Notes: generated by a model not told the origin, from the letters alone. A stretch of DNA of 64,000 nt from Chloroflexota bacterium (GCA_004295045.1 SHND01000025.1:124001-188000); one strand, 5' to 3'. Shown: positions 38,384 through 47,548, numbered from the stretch's first letter. A program made the numbers and translations.

Positions 38384-39604
38384 GTGAATTATTCGTCTCG
38401 CTTGGAGGGTTTTTATAAACTAACCCCGGGGCAACGCATCGAGTGGCTGGCGCAAATTGCAAATCTGGATGCGATTCAAGTTGACGATTTATTGTCGGGC
38501 GGCTTGGGAATAGACCAAGCCGATCAATTGATTGAAAATGTTGTGGGCTTGTACGCTTTGCCCTTTGCAATTGCTGCGAACTTTACAATAAATGATCGGG
38601 ATTACTTGATCCCGATGGTTACAGAAGAACCATCAATTGTCGCCGCGTGCAGTAATGCGGCAAAAATTGTGCGCGCGTCGGGAGGGTTTCACGCGCGCGC
38701 AGAAGAACCGATTCTGGTCGGGCAAATTCAGGTGATTTTTGAAGAGGTGGACGATCCGTACGACGAGTCTGCCGAACTGCTCGAAACCATCGAAAAATTG
38801 CGCGGCAGTCATCGAGCGATTGTTGACGCGCGTGAAGAATTATTAGCGCTGGCGAACGAGTCGCACCCGAATCTTGTGAAACGCGGTGGCGGCGCGCGCG
38901 ACATTTCCGTCCGCGAATTTTTTCATACGCGCATCGGTCCCATGCTGGTCGTCTATCTCGCGTTCGACACACGTGATGCGATGGGCGCGAATCTGGTCAA
39001 CACCGCTTGTGAAAAAATTGCGCCGCGCATCGCGGAACTCACCGGCGGACGCGTGAATTTGCGGATTTTGACGAATCTTTCTGACCGACGGCTCGCGCGC
39101 GCGACGTGCCGCGTGACCGCCGACGCGTTGGGTGGGCAGGAAGTTGCGAAATTGATCGTCGAAGCGCAGGTTCTAGCGGAAGTGGATCATTATCGCGCCG
39201 CCACCCACAACAAAGGCATCATGAATGGAGTTGACGCGCTCGCGCTGGCGACAGGCAACGATTTCCGCGCCATCGAAGCGGGCGCGCACGCGTATGCGGC
39301 GCGCAACGGCGGCTATCATCCGTTGACTCATTGGGAACAAGCATCCAACGGCGATTTGATTGGCACCATCGAACTGCCGCTTGCGGTCGGCATTGTTGGC
39401 GGGCTCACCAAAATTCATCGCGTCGCGCAAATTGCCTTGCGCATTCTCGATGTGAAATCGGGACCCGAACTCGCGGGAGTGATGGCAACGGTGGGTCTCG
39501 CGCAAAATCTTGCCGCGCTGCGCGCGCTGGCGACGGACGGCATTCAAAAAGGACACATGAAGTTGCATGCGCGGCGGTTGGAACAGACCGAAATTCGAGA
39601 ATAG
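38384..39604 (+). CDS. HMG-CoA reductase, class II
   Basis: Reduces HMG-CoA to mevalonate (or the reverse in catabolic hosts). The 406-residue protein starts at a GTG giving MNYSSRLEGFYKLTPGQR, which fits the family N-terminus; GGAGAGG lies upstream. Longer frames add only poor sequence. Class II residues are visible: Glu in EEPSIVAACS, Lys in THNKGIMNGVDAL, Asp in ALATGNDFRAIEAG and the C-terminal His in KGHMKLHARR. Neighbouring HMG-CoA synthase and thiolase argue for biosynthesis. Coenzyme preference cannot be read. Confidence 0.92.
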   Translation: MNYSSRLEGFYKLTPGQRIEWLAQIANLDAIQVDDLLSGGLGIDQADQLIENVVGLYALPFAIAANFTINDRDYLIPMVTEEPSIVAACSNAAKIVRASGGFHARAEEPILVGQIQVIFEEVDDPYDESAELLETIEKLRGSHRAIVDAREELLALANESHPNLVKRGGGARDISVREFFHTRIGPMLVVYLAFDTRDAMGANLVNTACEKIAPRIAELTGGRVNLRILTNLSDRRLARATCRVTADALGGQEVAKLIVEAQVLAEVDHYRAATHNKGIMNGVDALALATGNDFRAIEAGAHAYAARNGGYHPLTHWEQASNGDLIGTIELPLAVGIVGGLTKIHRVAQIALRILDVKSGPELAGVMATVGLAQNLAALRALATDGIQKGHMKLHARRLEQTEIRE

Positions 39605-39634
39605 AGCTGGAGTGGTTTGCGGAGAGGCGCGCAG

Positions 39635-40366
39635 ATGGAACGAAAGTTGGTCGTCGCCGGCAGCATTTTTGGAATTGCATTCGCGATAACGTTGACCGCA
39701 ATTCGTTTTTTCAATTCGCCGTTCGGCGCTTTGAATGTTGAATGGTTGGGGAACCTTGCTTTTTTGATTGTCTATAGCGCGCCGTACATTCTCGCCCTCG
39801 TTGCGCTTGCATTCCGCGAACATGTGTTGCAAGTGGGCATTTGGTTGGCGAGCGCGCTCTTGGCGGCTTTAACATCGGTTACGGCATTTTCCGGCGTAAC
39901 ACTTTTCTTTTTGATCCCGGCAATTCTTTTGCTGCTTGGCGGCTTGGTAACGCTTGGACGCGTGTCTTGGCGCAATCATGTCGGAATCTTAGCGAGCGCG
40001 CTATTGTTAATTGGTTTGCTTGTTAGCGGAGTGGTTTCGTTCGCGTTTTTGTTCATGCTGCCCGCGACGCCATTTTGTTGGCAAGTGCGAACGCTGCCGA
40101 ACGGGACCCAAGTTGTTGAACCCGACCCGAATACGCAAGCGCAAATTATCTCTACGCAGAATGGCAACGTCTTTTCGGGAACGGGTTCTGTTTCGTCGCA
40201 ACCGTTACCCGATGGCTCGACGATTTCGGGCGGCGGCTGCACAAGTGATTTCATTACGCCGCTTGAGGCGCTGTTGAACATTGGAATTTGGGGATTGACA
40301 TTTTTGGGTTTGTGGAAATTGAGAACGCTGCAATTTGCAAGTCGTACGCTATTGAATGAGAGTTGA
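39635..40366 (+). CDS. Multi-pass membrane protein of unknown function
   Basis: 243 residues with about six hydrophobic segments, for example [20 protein letters not shown] and [21 protein letters not shown] loop of about 65 residues with Thr/Gly/Ser-rich sequence and two Cys lies near the C-terminal end, probably outside the membrane. It sits inside the mevalonate gene run. GGAGAGG precedes the ATG. No family is recognised and no link to isoprenoid synthesis is shown. Confidence 0.6.
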   Translation: MERKLVVAGSIFGIAFAITLTAIRFFNSPFGALNVEWLGNLAFLIVYSAPYILALVALAFREHVLQVGIWLASALLAALTSVTAFSGVTLFFLIPAILLLLGGLVTLGRVSWRNHVGILASALLLIGLLVSGVVSFAFLFMLPATPFCWQVRTLPNGTQVVEPDPNTQAQIISTQNGNVFSGTGSVSSQPLPDGSTISGGGCTSDFITPLEALLNIGIWGLTFLGLWKLRTLQFASRTLLNES

Positions 40367-40370
40367 ACGC

Positions 40371-41429
40371 ATGAATCAAGTGATGAAACCAAAACGCGAG
40401 GTCGGAATTATCGGTTACGGCGCGTACGTGCCGCGCTATCGCATCAAAGCGCAAGAAATTGCGCGCGTGTGGGGCGGTGCGGATGAAGGTTTGCCGATTG
40501 AAGAAAAAGCAGTGCCGGGGCTCGACGAAGACACCATTACGATGAGCATCGAAGCGGCGCGCAACGCGCTGGCGCGCGCCCAGATTGATCCGCAGCAATT
40601 GCGCGCCGTATGGGTCGGCAGTGAATCGCATCCGTACGCGGTGAAACCATCTTCGACGCTCGTTGCCGAAGCGTTGGGCGCGAGCGGCGCGGTTCTCGCG
40701 GGTGATTGGCAATTCGCGTGCAAAGCGGGAACGGAAGCGATGCAAGCGGCGATTGCGCTTGTCGGCAGCGAGATGGCGGATTACGCGTTGGCGATTGGCA
40801 TGGACACGGCGCAAGGTCGTCCACACGACGCGCTGGAATACACCGCCGGGGCGGGCGGCGCGGCATACGTGATGGGTCCCGCCGAAAACGCGTTGGCGCG
40901 GCTCGAAGCATCGTATTCGTATGTCACCGACACGCCCGATTTTTTTCGCCGCGCCTATCAACACTATCCCGAACATGGCAATCGTTTCACCGGCGAACCC
41001 GCGTATTTTGAACACACGCTCACCGCGACGAAAAACTTTTTGGAACTGATGAATTACACGCCGCGCGATTTTCAATGGGCGGTCTTTCATCAGCCGAACA
41101 TGAAATTTCCGCTGCAAGCGGCGCACGAATTGGGCTTTACGCGCGACCAAGTGATGCCCGCTCTGCTCGTTGGCAAAATCGGCAACACCTACGCGGGCGC
41201 GTCGCTGATTGGCATGACGAACGTTTTGGATCACGCGAAACCGAAGGATCGCATCTTGCTCGTCTCGTTCGGTTCGGGCGCGGGCAGCGATGCGTTCTCG
41301 TATGTGGTCACTGACAAACTTGTGGAACGTCGCGACTTGGCAAAGCGCACCGCGTTTTATTTGGGACGACGCGAGTTTATTGACTATGCGCGGTATGCGC
41401 GTTATCGCAACAAATTGGTGATGAATTAG
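40371..41429 (+). CDS. HMG-CoA synthase, archaeal type
   Basis: Condenses acetyl-CoA with acetoacetyl-CoA to HMG-CoA. The 352-residue length and the start [20 protein letters not shown] match the archaeal/Chloroflexota form rather than the 390-residue MvaS of Firmicutes. The nucleophile Cys is in [14 protein letters not shown] conserved His lies in [12 protein letters not shown]. The ATG at 40371 has GAGAG upstream; alternatives at 40356 and 40383 are possible. With the thiolase and DUF35 genes downstream it forms the gene set of the archaeal acetoacetyl-CoA thiolase/HMG-CoA synthase complex. Confidence 0.92.
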   Translation: MNQVMKPKREVGIIGYGAYVPRYRIKAQEIARVWGGADEGLPIEEKAVPGLDEDTITMSIEAARNALARAQIDPQQLRAVWVGSESHPYAVKPSSTLVAEALGASGAVLAGDWQFACKAGTEAMQAAIALVGSEMADYALAIGMDTAQGRPHDALEYTAGAGGAAYVMGPAENALARLEASYSYVTDTPDFFRRAYQHYPEHGNRFTGEPAYFEHTLTATKNFLELMNYTPRDFQWAVFHQPNMKFPLQAAHELGFTRDQVMPALLVGKIGNTYAGASLIGMTNVLDHAKPKDRILLVSFGSGAGSDAFSYVVTDKLVERRDLAKRTAFYLGRREFIDYARYARYRNKLVMN

Positions 41430-41498
41430 AATCGCAGATTCGAAATTAGAAATTCCGTTCTGTAGTTTCCAATTTCTAATTTTGAATTTTGAATTTCG
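41423..41498. repeat. Low-complexity inverted spacer, (AATTCGAAATTAG)n type
   Basis: The left arm (41423-41454) reads AATTAGAATCGCAGATTCGA and continues with similar units. The right arm (41471-41498) is its loose complement, AATTTCTAATTTTGAATTTT and so on. It starts inside the HMG-CoA synthase stop and ends two bases before the DinB ATG. Confidence 0.75.
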
Positions 41499-41500
41499 CA

Positions 41501-41965
41501 ATGCTATCCGAAGTTACCGAATATCTCAATTCGCTCGAACGCCAGCGCGCAAAAATTTTTGCCGTTCTCGAAAACGCGCCGCGTGAAATGTGGAATTGGA
41601 CGCCAAGCGGCGACGAAACCAATTCGCTCTTTGTGCTGGCAACGCATGTCATTGGCGCCGAACACGGCTGGATTTTTGAAATTCTCGGCGGCGGCGCGCA
41701 GACGCGCAATCGTCCTCAAGAGTTTTTGGCGCAAGGCGATTCACTCGACGCGCTGCGCGCGGAATATAAACGCGTAGCAAACGAGACGCGCACAATTTTT
41801 GAAAAATTGACCGAGCAAGATTTGAACGGCACGCGTTATCGCGAATCACACGGCGACGTGAGCGTGCGCTGGATCATTTTGCACATCATCGAACACGATT
41901 CTGAACATCTAGGGCAGATGGAATTGACGAGACAGTTATGGGAGGATAGTAAGATAGTGCAATAG
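41501..41965 (+). CDS. DinB-family metal-binding four-helix protein
   Basis: 154 residues with the DinB/YfiT-like helical bundle. The first His is in LATHVIGAEHGWI and the second pair in HIIEHDSEHLGQM, the usual His triad for a divalent metal. Some relatives are thiol transferases (bacillithiol or mycothiol type) or damage-induced proteins; the substrate is unknown here. It interrupts the mevalonate genes without an obvious functional tie. Confidence 0.85.
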   Translation: MLSEVTEYLNSLERQRAKIFAVLENAPREMWNWTPSGDETNSLFVLATHVIGAEHGWIFEILGGGAQTRNRPQEFLAQGDSLDALRAEYKRVANETRTIFEKLTEQDLNGTRYRESHGDVSVRWIILHIIEHDSEHLGQMELTRQLWEDSKIVQ

Positions 41966-42048
41966 TGCAGGCGTGTAATAGTTGGAATCGCGTTTTGATT
42001 CCAACTAACGCACTAACGCACCAACCCACTATCGCACTATTGAACTTT
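41947..42048. repeat. Low-complexity inverted spacer, (CACTAACG)n type
   Basis: The left side reads GATAGTAAGATAGTGCAATA, the right side AACGCACTAACGCACCAACC then CACTATCGCACTATTG. A perfect inner stem, AGTTGGAATC/GATTCCAACT, lies between them. The left side overlaps the DinB stop and the right side ends just before the thiolase ATG. Confidence 0.75.
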
Positions 42049-43206
42049 ATGAGAGACGTTTCAATTATCGGCGTAGGACAAACTCCCGTGCGCGAGCATT
42101 GGGAAAAAGGTTTGCGGCAGCTCGCGGTGGACGCGGTTCTCGCGGCGCTCAAGGACGCGCACACTGAACAAGTAGACGCGATTTATGTTGGCAATATGTT
42201 GAGCGGCGAATTGACGCGCCAAGAACATCTCGGCGCGTTGATTGCGGACCAACTCGGCATGAGCGGCGTGGCGGCGATGAAAGTGGAATCGGCGTGCGGC
42301 GCGGGCGGCAGTGCGGTGCACGCGGGTTATCTCGCTGTCGCGTCGGGACAATATCGGCGCGTCGCCGTCGTCGGCGTGGAAAAAATGACCGACTTGTGGA
42401 ACGGCAGCGTCACCGCTGGCTTGGCGATGGCGGCGGATGGCGAATACGAAGCCGCGAATGGAATTTCGTTCGTCGGACTCAACGCGATGATGATGCGCCG
42501 CTACATGTACGAATACGATTTGGTGGAAGAAGATTTCGCGCCCTTCGCGCTCAACGCGCACGCGAACGCGGTCAACAATCCGAACGCGATGTTTCGCAAA
42601 GCGGTGACGTTGGAACAATTCATCAGAGCGAAAAAAGTGGCGGACCCGATTTCGCTGTTCGATTCGTCGCCGATTTGTGACGGCGCGGCGGCGGTGATTT
42701 TGTCGCGCAGTGAAAATTTGAACGGCAATGCCGCGCGCGCGATTTCGATTGCCGCCAGCACGATGGCGACGGACACGCTCGCGCTGCATGACCGCCAAGA
42801 CCCGCTGTGGCTGCGCGCGGTGGAACTCTCTTCCATCAAAGCATACGCGCAAGCGGGCGTCACGCCGCAAGACATTGACTTGTTTGAACTGCACGACGCA
42901 TTTTCGATTGTCGCGCCAATGTCGCTCGAAGCGGCAGGGTTCGCGCGACGCGGCACGGGCACGTATCTCGCGCGCGACGGCGAAATTTCCATCAACGGCA
43001 AACTTCCGATTAGCACGATGGGCGGCTTGAAAGCGCGCGGACATCCCATCGGCGCGAGCGGCGTGTATCAAGTTACTGAAGCCGTTCAACAACTGCGCGG
43101 CGAAGCGGGCAAAAATCAAGTGCCAAACGCAAAAATTGGCATGACGCAATCGCTCGGCGGCGTCGCGGCGACGGCGGTGACGCATATTTTGAAAGGCAAA
43201 GGATGA
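42049..43206 (+). CDS. Acetoacetyl-CoA thiolase, archaeal/SCP-x type
   Basis: Condenses two acetyl-CoA to acetoacetyl-CoA. The 385-residue protein has the nucleophile Cys in KVESACGAGGSA, HDAFS, and the C-terminal GGLKARGHPIGASG with the catalytic His. This SCP-x-like branch lacks the C-terminal Cys-Gly motif of classical bacterial AtoB. The ATG at 42049 starts MRDVSIIGVGQTPV; the longer frame runs through the repeat spacer and is rejected. Order synthase - (DinB) - thiolase - DUF35 mirrors archaea, where the enzyme channels its product directly to HMG-CoA synthase. Confidence 0.92.
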   Translation: MRDVSIIGVGQTPVREHWEKGLRQLAVDAVLAALKDAHTEQVDAIYVGNMLSGELTRQEHLGALIADQLGMSGVAAMKVESACGAGGSAVHAGYLAVASGQYRRVAVVGVEKMTDLWNGSVTAGLAMAADGEYEAANGISFVGLNAMMMRRYMYEYDLVEEDFAPFALNAHANAVNNPNAMFRKAVTLEQFIRAKKVADPISLFDSSPICDGAAAVILSRSENLNGNAARAISIAASTMATDTLALHDRQDPLWLRAVELSSIKAYAQAGVTPQDIDLFELHDAFSIVAPMSLEAAGFARRGTGTYLARDGEISINGKLPISTMGGLKARGHPIGASGVYQVTEAVQQLRGEAGKNQVPNAKIGMTQSLGGVAATAVTHILKGKG

Positions 43207-43300
43207 AGGATGATTCGCTTCGCTTGAGCGGAAGGATGAAAGGTCATTCCGGGCAGTGCGAGGAATCTCATCCCTCATCTCTCATTCCTCATCCCTAATT
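43207..43300. repeat. Low-complexity inverted spacer, (GGATGA)n type
   Basis: The left side has AGGATGAAGGATGA and GGAAGGATGAAAGG units, and the right side has their complement, CATCCCTCATCTCTCATTCC and so on. It fills the space from the thiolase stop to just before the DUF35 ATG. It uses the same word as the gyrA and groL spacers. Confidence 0.75.
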
Positions 43301-43303
43301 TCC

Positions 43304-43705
43304 ATGGCTGAAAATCTTGCACCCAACTGGCGTTTGCGCGAACAACGTTATCAACTCGTTGGCAATGTTTGTTTGAACTGCGGCGCGAAATTTTTTCCAC
43401 CGCGTCAGGTTTGCACAAATTGTCGCGGCGCGGAATTTGATTCGTTTCAATTCAGCGGCAAAGGTGAATTGTATTCGTTCACGACATTGCGCTCTGCGCC
43501 CGCGGGCTTTGAAAGTTACGCGCCCTATTCCGTCGGCATGGTCAAACTGGATGAAGGTCCGCTTGTCGAAGCGATGTTGACGGATGTGAATGAAGACGAA
43601 CTCGCGATTGGAATGAAGATGGAGATGGTGACGCGGAAAATTCGGGAGGAAGAGGGCGAGCGTGGATTGTTGGTGTATGGGTACAAGTTTAGACCAACTT
43701 CATAA
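43304..43705 (+). CDS. DUF35 OB-fold/zinc-ribbon protein
   Basis: 133 residues. A rubredoxin-like zinc ribbon (CLNCGAKFFPPRQVCTNC) is followed by an OB fold (GKGELYSFTTLRSAPAGF and GMVKLDEGPLVEAML). In Methanothermococcus a DUF35 protein is the scaffold that joins thiolase and HMG-CoA synthase and lines the shared CoA channel. The position after the thiolase supports that role. Other DUF35 proteins bind acyl-CoA in unrelated contexts. Confidence 0.9.
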   Translation: MAENLAPNWRLREQRYQLVGNVCLNCGAKFFPPRQVCTNCRGAEFDSFQFSGKGELYSFTTLRSAPAGFESYAPYSVGMVKLDEGPLVEAMLTDVNEDELAIGMKMEMVTRKIREEEGERGLLVYGYKFRPTS

Positions 43706-43716
43706 ACGCAAAACGA

Positions 43717-43741
43717 ACCGCGAGGTGTTGAACCTCGCGGT
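43717..43741 (+). terminator. Hairpin ending the mevalonate gene run
   Basis: ACCGCGAGGT and ACCTCGCGGT pair perfectly around a 5-base loop, 12 bases after the DUF35 stop. It is followed by ATTGATATTG, not a clean T-run. Confidence 0.65.
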
Positions 43742-43801
43742 ATTGATATTGACGTAGTGAAAACATCTCGGCCCCAATATGTCTTTCCCTCATTGAACAA
43801 A

Positions 43802-44890
43802 TTAATCAATTCTTTGGGGGGTACGAATCTCGAAGTGAGCATGATTGTCATGAGCAGGTAGGTTGGTGCAAAGCCCTTCGGCAATCAGTTGAGGATCGTT
43901 AAAGTACGTGAGTCTCCAGAGAGGTTGATTGCGCACAGCGACTAACATCGCGCGCATGGCTTCGCGATCGTATCTGGAATTGCTCCAAGTTATTTGACCG
44001 GAAGTGCCGTCTGTATGAGGAAGGCGGATGTCACAACATAATCCAGTTTGATGTCCCGCGTGCTGACTTGTCAAGCCACCGCGCGCGAGACTCACATCAT
44101 TAATTGAGAGCAATGCCGCGCCGCTGTGATTTGTGAGGTAAGTCCGATAATATTCTAAACCGATATTTTGGATTGTGGTTGCCAACCAATCTGTCCCATA
44201 ATCATAGTGATCGGTAGTATCGGTGAGTTCGTAATTATGGAATCCTTGATTGGGTGAACCAGCAGGCATTACTTGCCAGTGCGGAGCGTTGCTTGCTCTG
44301 AGCCATGCATAGCTTGGACCGGGAACATCCACTCGACCATCCCCCTGAACGCTTTGGCGTCCATTAATGATAGATTGAAAGAGCTTAATTGTTTGAATGG
44401 TGTCGGCATCCATGCTCTCATTGAGCGCAAGCCAATCGAAGCCTAGTTCATGGAGGCGTTCCTTGAGTGCGAGGATATCTGTGGGATGATTAACACCAGA
44501 TCGTCCCACACTTGCGGATAATTCAAAGACGTTCTCGACGGTGTAGGAGAGCACATATGCGGCTCTCCGCATGTTGAAAAAACTAGTCTGCGCGAATTGT
44601 TGGGAAGTGCTGCTGATTGAGACGGCGCCAAGGAAATCATTAGCACGCCCATTCAGGTCCGACATTGCGTCCAGTACAGTGTCATTCCAATCCTCTTCAA
44701 TTAAAGCAATAGTGAGCGTGTCCCTAAACGTGTAAGTCTGGTACAAAACCACAACCTGTCCCCGCAAGGCAGATTTGCGAATTGGAATCTGCCAACTGCC
44801 ATCGCTAGAAACATGAATCACCAACTCATCTCGTCCCGACCAATCATCGGTGCGTATTGCCGCTAGCGACCAAAGTGTTGCTCTTTTCAT
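43802..44890 (-). CDS. M74/MepA-like murein endopeptidase-type protein with peptidoglycan-binding domain
   Basis: 362 residues. The C-terminal third has zinc-peptidase motifs: HAGHQTGLCCDIRLPHTDG (H-x(3)-H/x(6)-D type) and LPAHDNHAHFEIRTP, as in penicillin-insensitive murein endopeptidases. Residues about 130-200 resemble a peptidoglycan-binding domain (DILALKERLHELGFD and TIQTIKLFQ). The first 100 residues look like an all-beta domain. There is no signal peptide, odd for a wall enzyme; delivery by another route, or a non-wall target, is possible. It is 79 bp after the PKD-like gene on the same strand. Composition is less GCGC-rich than neighbours. Confidence 0.75.
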   Translation of the reverse strand: MKRATLWSLAAIRTDDWSGRDELVIHVSSDGSWQIPIRKSALRGQVVVLYQTYTFRDTLTIALIEEDWNDTVLDAMSDLNGRANDFLGAVSISSTSQQFAQTSFFNMRRAAYVLSYTVENVFELSASVGRSGVNHPTDILALKERLHELGFDWLALNESMDADTIQTIKLFQSIINGRQSVQGDGRVDVPGPSYAWLRASNAPHWQVMPAGSPNQGFHNYELTDTTDHYDYGTDWLATTIQNIGLEYYRTYLTNHSGAALLSINDVSLARGGLTSQHAGHQTGLCCDIRLPHTDGTSGQITWSNSRYDREAMRAMLVAVRNQPLWRLTYFNDPQLIAEGLCTNLPAHDNHAHFEIRTPQRID

Positions 44891-44969
44891 ATTGTATTGT
44901 CCCCTTTATCAGCAAGTAGCTGTAGAGTCGAAATATTCCTGTTCAGGGTAAAGTAATTCCCGAAACGGT

Positions 44970-46364
44970 TTAGTTGGAGCGAGTTATGTAGGCGCCGCGC
45001 AAGCCGAGAAACGTATCAACGGCGTTAGGTTCCCATCGGCATCTTCGTATGTTAAAGACGCGCCATAAAATACCGTTGACGAGACCCAGAAATGCGGCCT
45101 CTAGGATAATTGCTACCCCACAACCAAAATCCTGAAGCACTAGACCGAACACCGCAATAAGCGCCATAAATGCCAAGAACACCTCAATCGTCTGTATTAC
45201 TCCTTGCAAAGTAGCGCATTCTGCAATCGCCGCACAATGAAGAGCCCAAATTAACAGGAGCACAATACCTACTGTCAAAACCCCAATACTTATGCCACAT
45301 AGAATTGGATTGCCAGTTGCGATGCCCGCAATCACACCGACAAGCCCAACAGCAATACAAGCAAAAGCGACAAAGCGAAGGATTGCGCATCCAATACCCT
45401 CACCCCCAGAGCGCGGGGGAGAATCAGAATCGTCGTTGTCGTCGTCACCACTACCTTCTTCACAAGTCCCAACTTCTTCGCCCCCTTGATATAGTATGCA
45501 ATTGTTCCGCAATCCAGAGACCGCAAGGGTTCCACACACACCGTCATCTAAATTAAACTCAAATGAGTTTCCCCTACCGTGTTGGTCTTCAAAGCTCCAA
45601 GTTAATCCGATGTCATCCCCGATCTCTGGGCGAGTCACCGTGACTGTGTAAGAGCCAGGAGGGAGGTCTGTTCCATTTGAAAAGGACTCGCCTTCGCTGT
45701 TTGTGTAGCGGAATTCAAGATCCGTGTCCAGATTGTCACATGGGCACGGTTCCACGTCCACCGTTTTGGTTGTTGGACATTCTGTCCCGTCAGGTTTGAT
45801 GACAATAAATGCCATGTCATAGCGACCTCCCGAACGGGGGAAGGAATGTGTCAGATTGAAGCGATCATCATTCGCAGCAGGAATATCATGTTCTCGGCTA
45901 TAGGTTTCATCGCCAAATCCCCACAGATACCGACTGCCATTCGGGGCACTTCCAGATGCGGCAAGACTGATACTTCTTTCACCTTCACCATCACAATCTT
46001 CTCCGATTGTCACTTCGATTGAAACATTTACATCGTCGCAACCCCCATCCTTACAACGCAGCAACACTTCATTTTCACTACTACAAGGGGAATTGCCATC
46101 ACATGTTGCAATGACCTTGATTGTTTTCTTGCCACAATGCTCTTTTAGACTCGAAAATGTAGAAAGACCCGCGTCTTGAGGAGTAAATCCTACCTCCCAC
46201 CTTCTGGGCTGGAATTCCCTTCCAGCACGGTCAACTGTTTCAAGCAGTCCAGACTCACTAATCCGCGCTGAAACAGAGTCGCATTCTGATCCCTCAACCT
46301 CAACGACGAGTGTTAAGGTTTCGCCATTTAAACTAAGTTGATCAATGTTCAATGGGCATCCCAT
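44970..46364 (-). CDS. Cysteine-rich PKD-like protein with C-terminal membrane helices
   Basis: 464 residues. The N-terminal ~330 are Cys-rich and all-beta, with a PKD-like block (NGSRYLWGFGDETYS, LTHSFPRSGGRYDMAFI) and later Ig-like repeats (LPPGSYTVTVTRP, GLTWSFEDQ). An acidic linker (SGDDDNDDSDSPP) leads to about four membrane segments (ILRFVAFACIAVGLVGVIAG, LTVGIVLLLIWALHC and more). No N-terminal signal is seen. It precedes the M74-like gene, suggesting a pair. No exact family is recognised. Codon and base use differ from the surrounding genes. Confidence 0.6.
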   Translation of the reverse strand: MGCPLNIDQLSLNGETLTLVVEVEGSECDSVSARISESGLLETVDRAGREFQPRRWEVGFTPQDAGLSTFSSLKEHCGKKTIKVIATCDGNSPCSSENEVLLRCKDGGCDDVNVSIEVTIGEDCDGEGERSISLAASGSAPNGSRYLWGFGDETYSREHDIPAANDDRFNLTHSFPRSGGRYDMAFIVIKPDGTECPTTKTVDVEPCPCDNLDTDLEFRYTNSEGESFSNGTDLPPGSYTVTVTRPEIGDDIGLTWSFEDQHGRGNSFEFNLDDGVCGTLAVSGLRNNCILYQGGEEVGTCEEGSGDDDNDDSDSPPRSGGEGIGCAILRFVAFACIAVGLVGVIAGIATGNPILCGISIGVLTVGIVLLLIWALHCAAIAECATLQGVIQTIEVFLAFMALIAVFGLVLQDFGCGVAIILEAAFLGLVNGILWRVFNIRRCRWEPNAVDTFLGLRGAYITRSN

Positions 46365-46415
46365 ATTCGCCCTCCTAAACTCGAGAAATTACTTGCTTCC
46401 TGCCAAGCACCTAAT

Positions 46416-46679
46416 CTATTCATCCACATTGTCTTGTTCTGTCGCCCCGGAGGCATTCATCACACTTGTATCGCTTTCTGCCTTTGATTGATGAATCTGC
46501 GCGTCTGCCTTGTTCTGGCTGATTGCCAACATCACCAATCTCACAATTAAATCATTCCACGTCCGAAACGTGAATGTCTCGCGCGTCAAGACATGCTGCA
46601 CCACGCCGCGCCATTCTTCGCGCCCACCGCCGACGCGTGCGCGCCATAATCGCACGGTAAAGAGATGCGACGGTTGCAT
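46416..46679 (-). CDS. Small hypothetical protein
   Basis: 87 residues. The first half reads HLFTVRLWRARVGGGREEWR then VVQHVLTRETFTFRTWNDLI, a short beta domain I associate with small uncharacterised Chloroflexota proteins. The second half is polar and probably disordered. It starts six bases after the SnoaL-like stop, so it is co-transcribed. Function unknown. Confidence 0.55.
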   Translation of the reverse strand: MQPSHLFTVRLWRARVGGGREEWRGVVQHVLTRETFTFRTWNDLIVRLVMLAISQNKADAQIHQSKAESDTSVMNASGATEQDNVDE

Positions 46680-46684
46680 TTCAT

Positions 46685-47083
46685 TTACGGCATCACGCCC
46701 AACTGTGCCATCAACGCGGGCATTTCAAAATAGACGCGCCCGCGTTTGATTTTGTCGTTTTCCAAATCATACACGACACAAATTGGCACGCGCACGTCTT
46801 TTCCTGTTGCAGGAATGCCCGCGAACTCGCCAATGTGCTTGCCAACGAAATCGCCTTCCACCATCGCGTTGTTCTCGCCAAAGAGCAGCGTGCGTGTGGT
46901 TGCTGTGGCATCGAACGCGACGTGATAGAAATAATTCAACATCCCCATCACCCCTTGCGGTGATTGATGTTCCTGTCCCGTCGCCATGATGGTGAAAGTG
47001 ACATCATCTGCCATCATGCTGACATCCCCGTGTTCGGAATTGAAATAGCGCAGCATCGTTTCTTTTGTGCTTTCAACGGACAT
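46685..47083 (-). CDS. SnoaL/NTF2-like protein
   Basis: 132 residues of the NTF2-fold SnoaL-like type: an N-terminal helix ESTKETMLRYFN, then strands ending VPICVVYDLENDKIKRGRVYFE, the usual closing of this fold. Members bind or isomerise small hydrophobic molecules; the ligand is unknown. It lies one base after the neighbouring membrane-protein stop, so they form an operon. AGGTCTGAA precedes the ATG. Confidence 0.8.
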   Translation of the reverse strand: MSVESTKETMLRYFNSEHGDVSMMADDVTFTIMATGQEHQSPQGVMGMLNYFYHVAFDATATTRTLLFGENNAMVEGDFVGKHIGEFAGIPATGKDVRVPICVVYDLENDKIKRGRVYFEMPALMAQLGVMP

Positions 47084-47084
47084 T

Positions 47085-47504
47085 TCAGACCTCCTGAATT
47101 TGGCGTTGGGTTACGCGAACGGAACGGCGCTGCCACAGCACGTACGCGAATCCAAACCCGCATACAAAAGTAATGATTGTGTTGGGGAGCAATGCAGGCG
47201 ACGCGCTGCCCGTCAAGATTCCTAACCCGAGACCAACCGTGTTGATAATGTTCCACGTCGCCAAATACGCGGTGGTAATCCACACCTCGCTCCACTTGTT
47301 GGAACGGAGCGAGAGCGCCGCGCCCACAATCGAACCGAACAAAAAGCCGCCGACGGCGCGTATGGCAGCAACATCCGGCGCAGGCAGGCCGAGCAGAGCT
47401 TGAAACTCGACAGGCGCAAGCACGAATCCGAGAGCAAATACAATTCCCGGAAAAATCGTGAACCAGAGCAAAAAGCGATGCAGACGGGTGAGAGATTCGT
47501 TCAT
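47085..47504 (-). CDS. Small four-helix membrane protein
   Basis: 139 residues with four membrane segments, such as FLLWFTIFPGIVFALGFVLA, AVGGFLFGSIVGAALSL, WNIINTVGLGLGILTG and TIITFVCGFGFAYVLW. The ATG at 47504 has AGGAGG about nine bases upstream. It leads a three-gene operon with the SnoaL-like and small hypothetical genes. No function is recognised. Confidence 0.65.
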   Translation of the reverse strand: MNESLTRLHRFLLWFTIFPGIVFALGFVLAPVEFQALLGLPAPDVAAIRAVGGFLFGSIVGAALSLRSNKWSEVWITTAYLATWNIINTVGLGLGILTGSASPALLPNTIITFVCGFGFAYVLWQRRSVRVTQRQIQEV

Positions 47505-47529
47505 TCTGTTTTCCTCCTGATAAATGTGA

Positions 47530-47548
47530 GGCAAATTTCAAATTTGCC
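47530..47548. repeat. Dispersed 19-bp palindrome, copy 2
   Basis: GGCAAATTT-C-AAATTTGCC followed by CTACCA, matching the copies at 7190 and 51874. Confidence 0.7.

Noticed and set aside
41965..42048. 28-residue N-terminal extension of the thiolase
   Set aside because: It is translated from the repeat spacer; the ATG at 42049 begins exactly at the conserved thiolase start.
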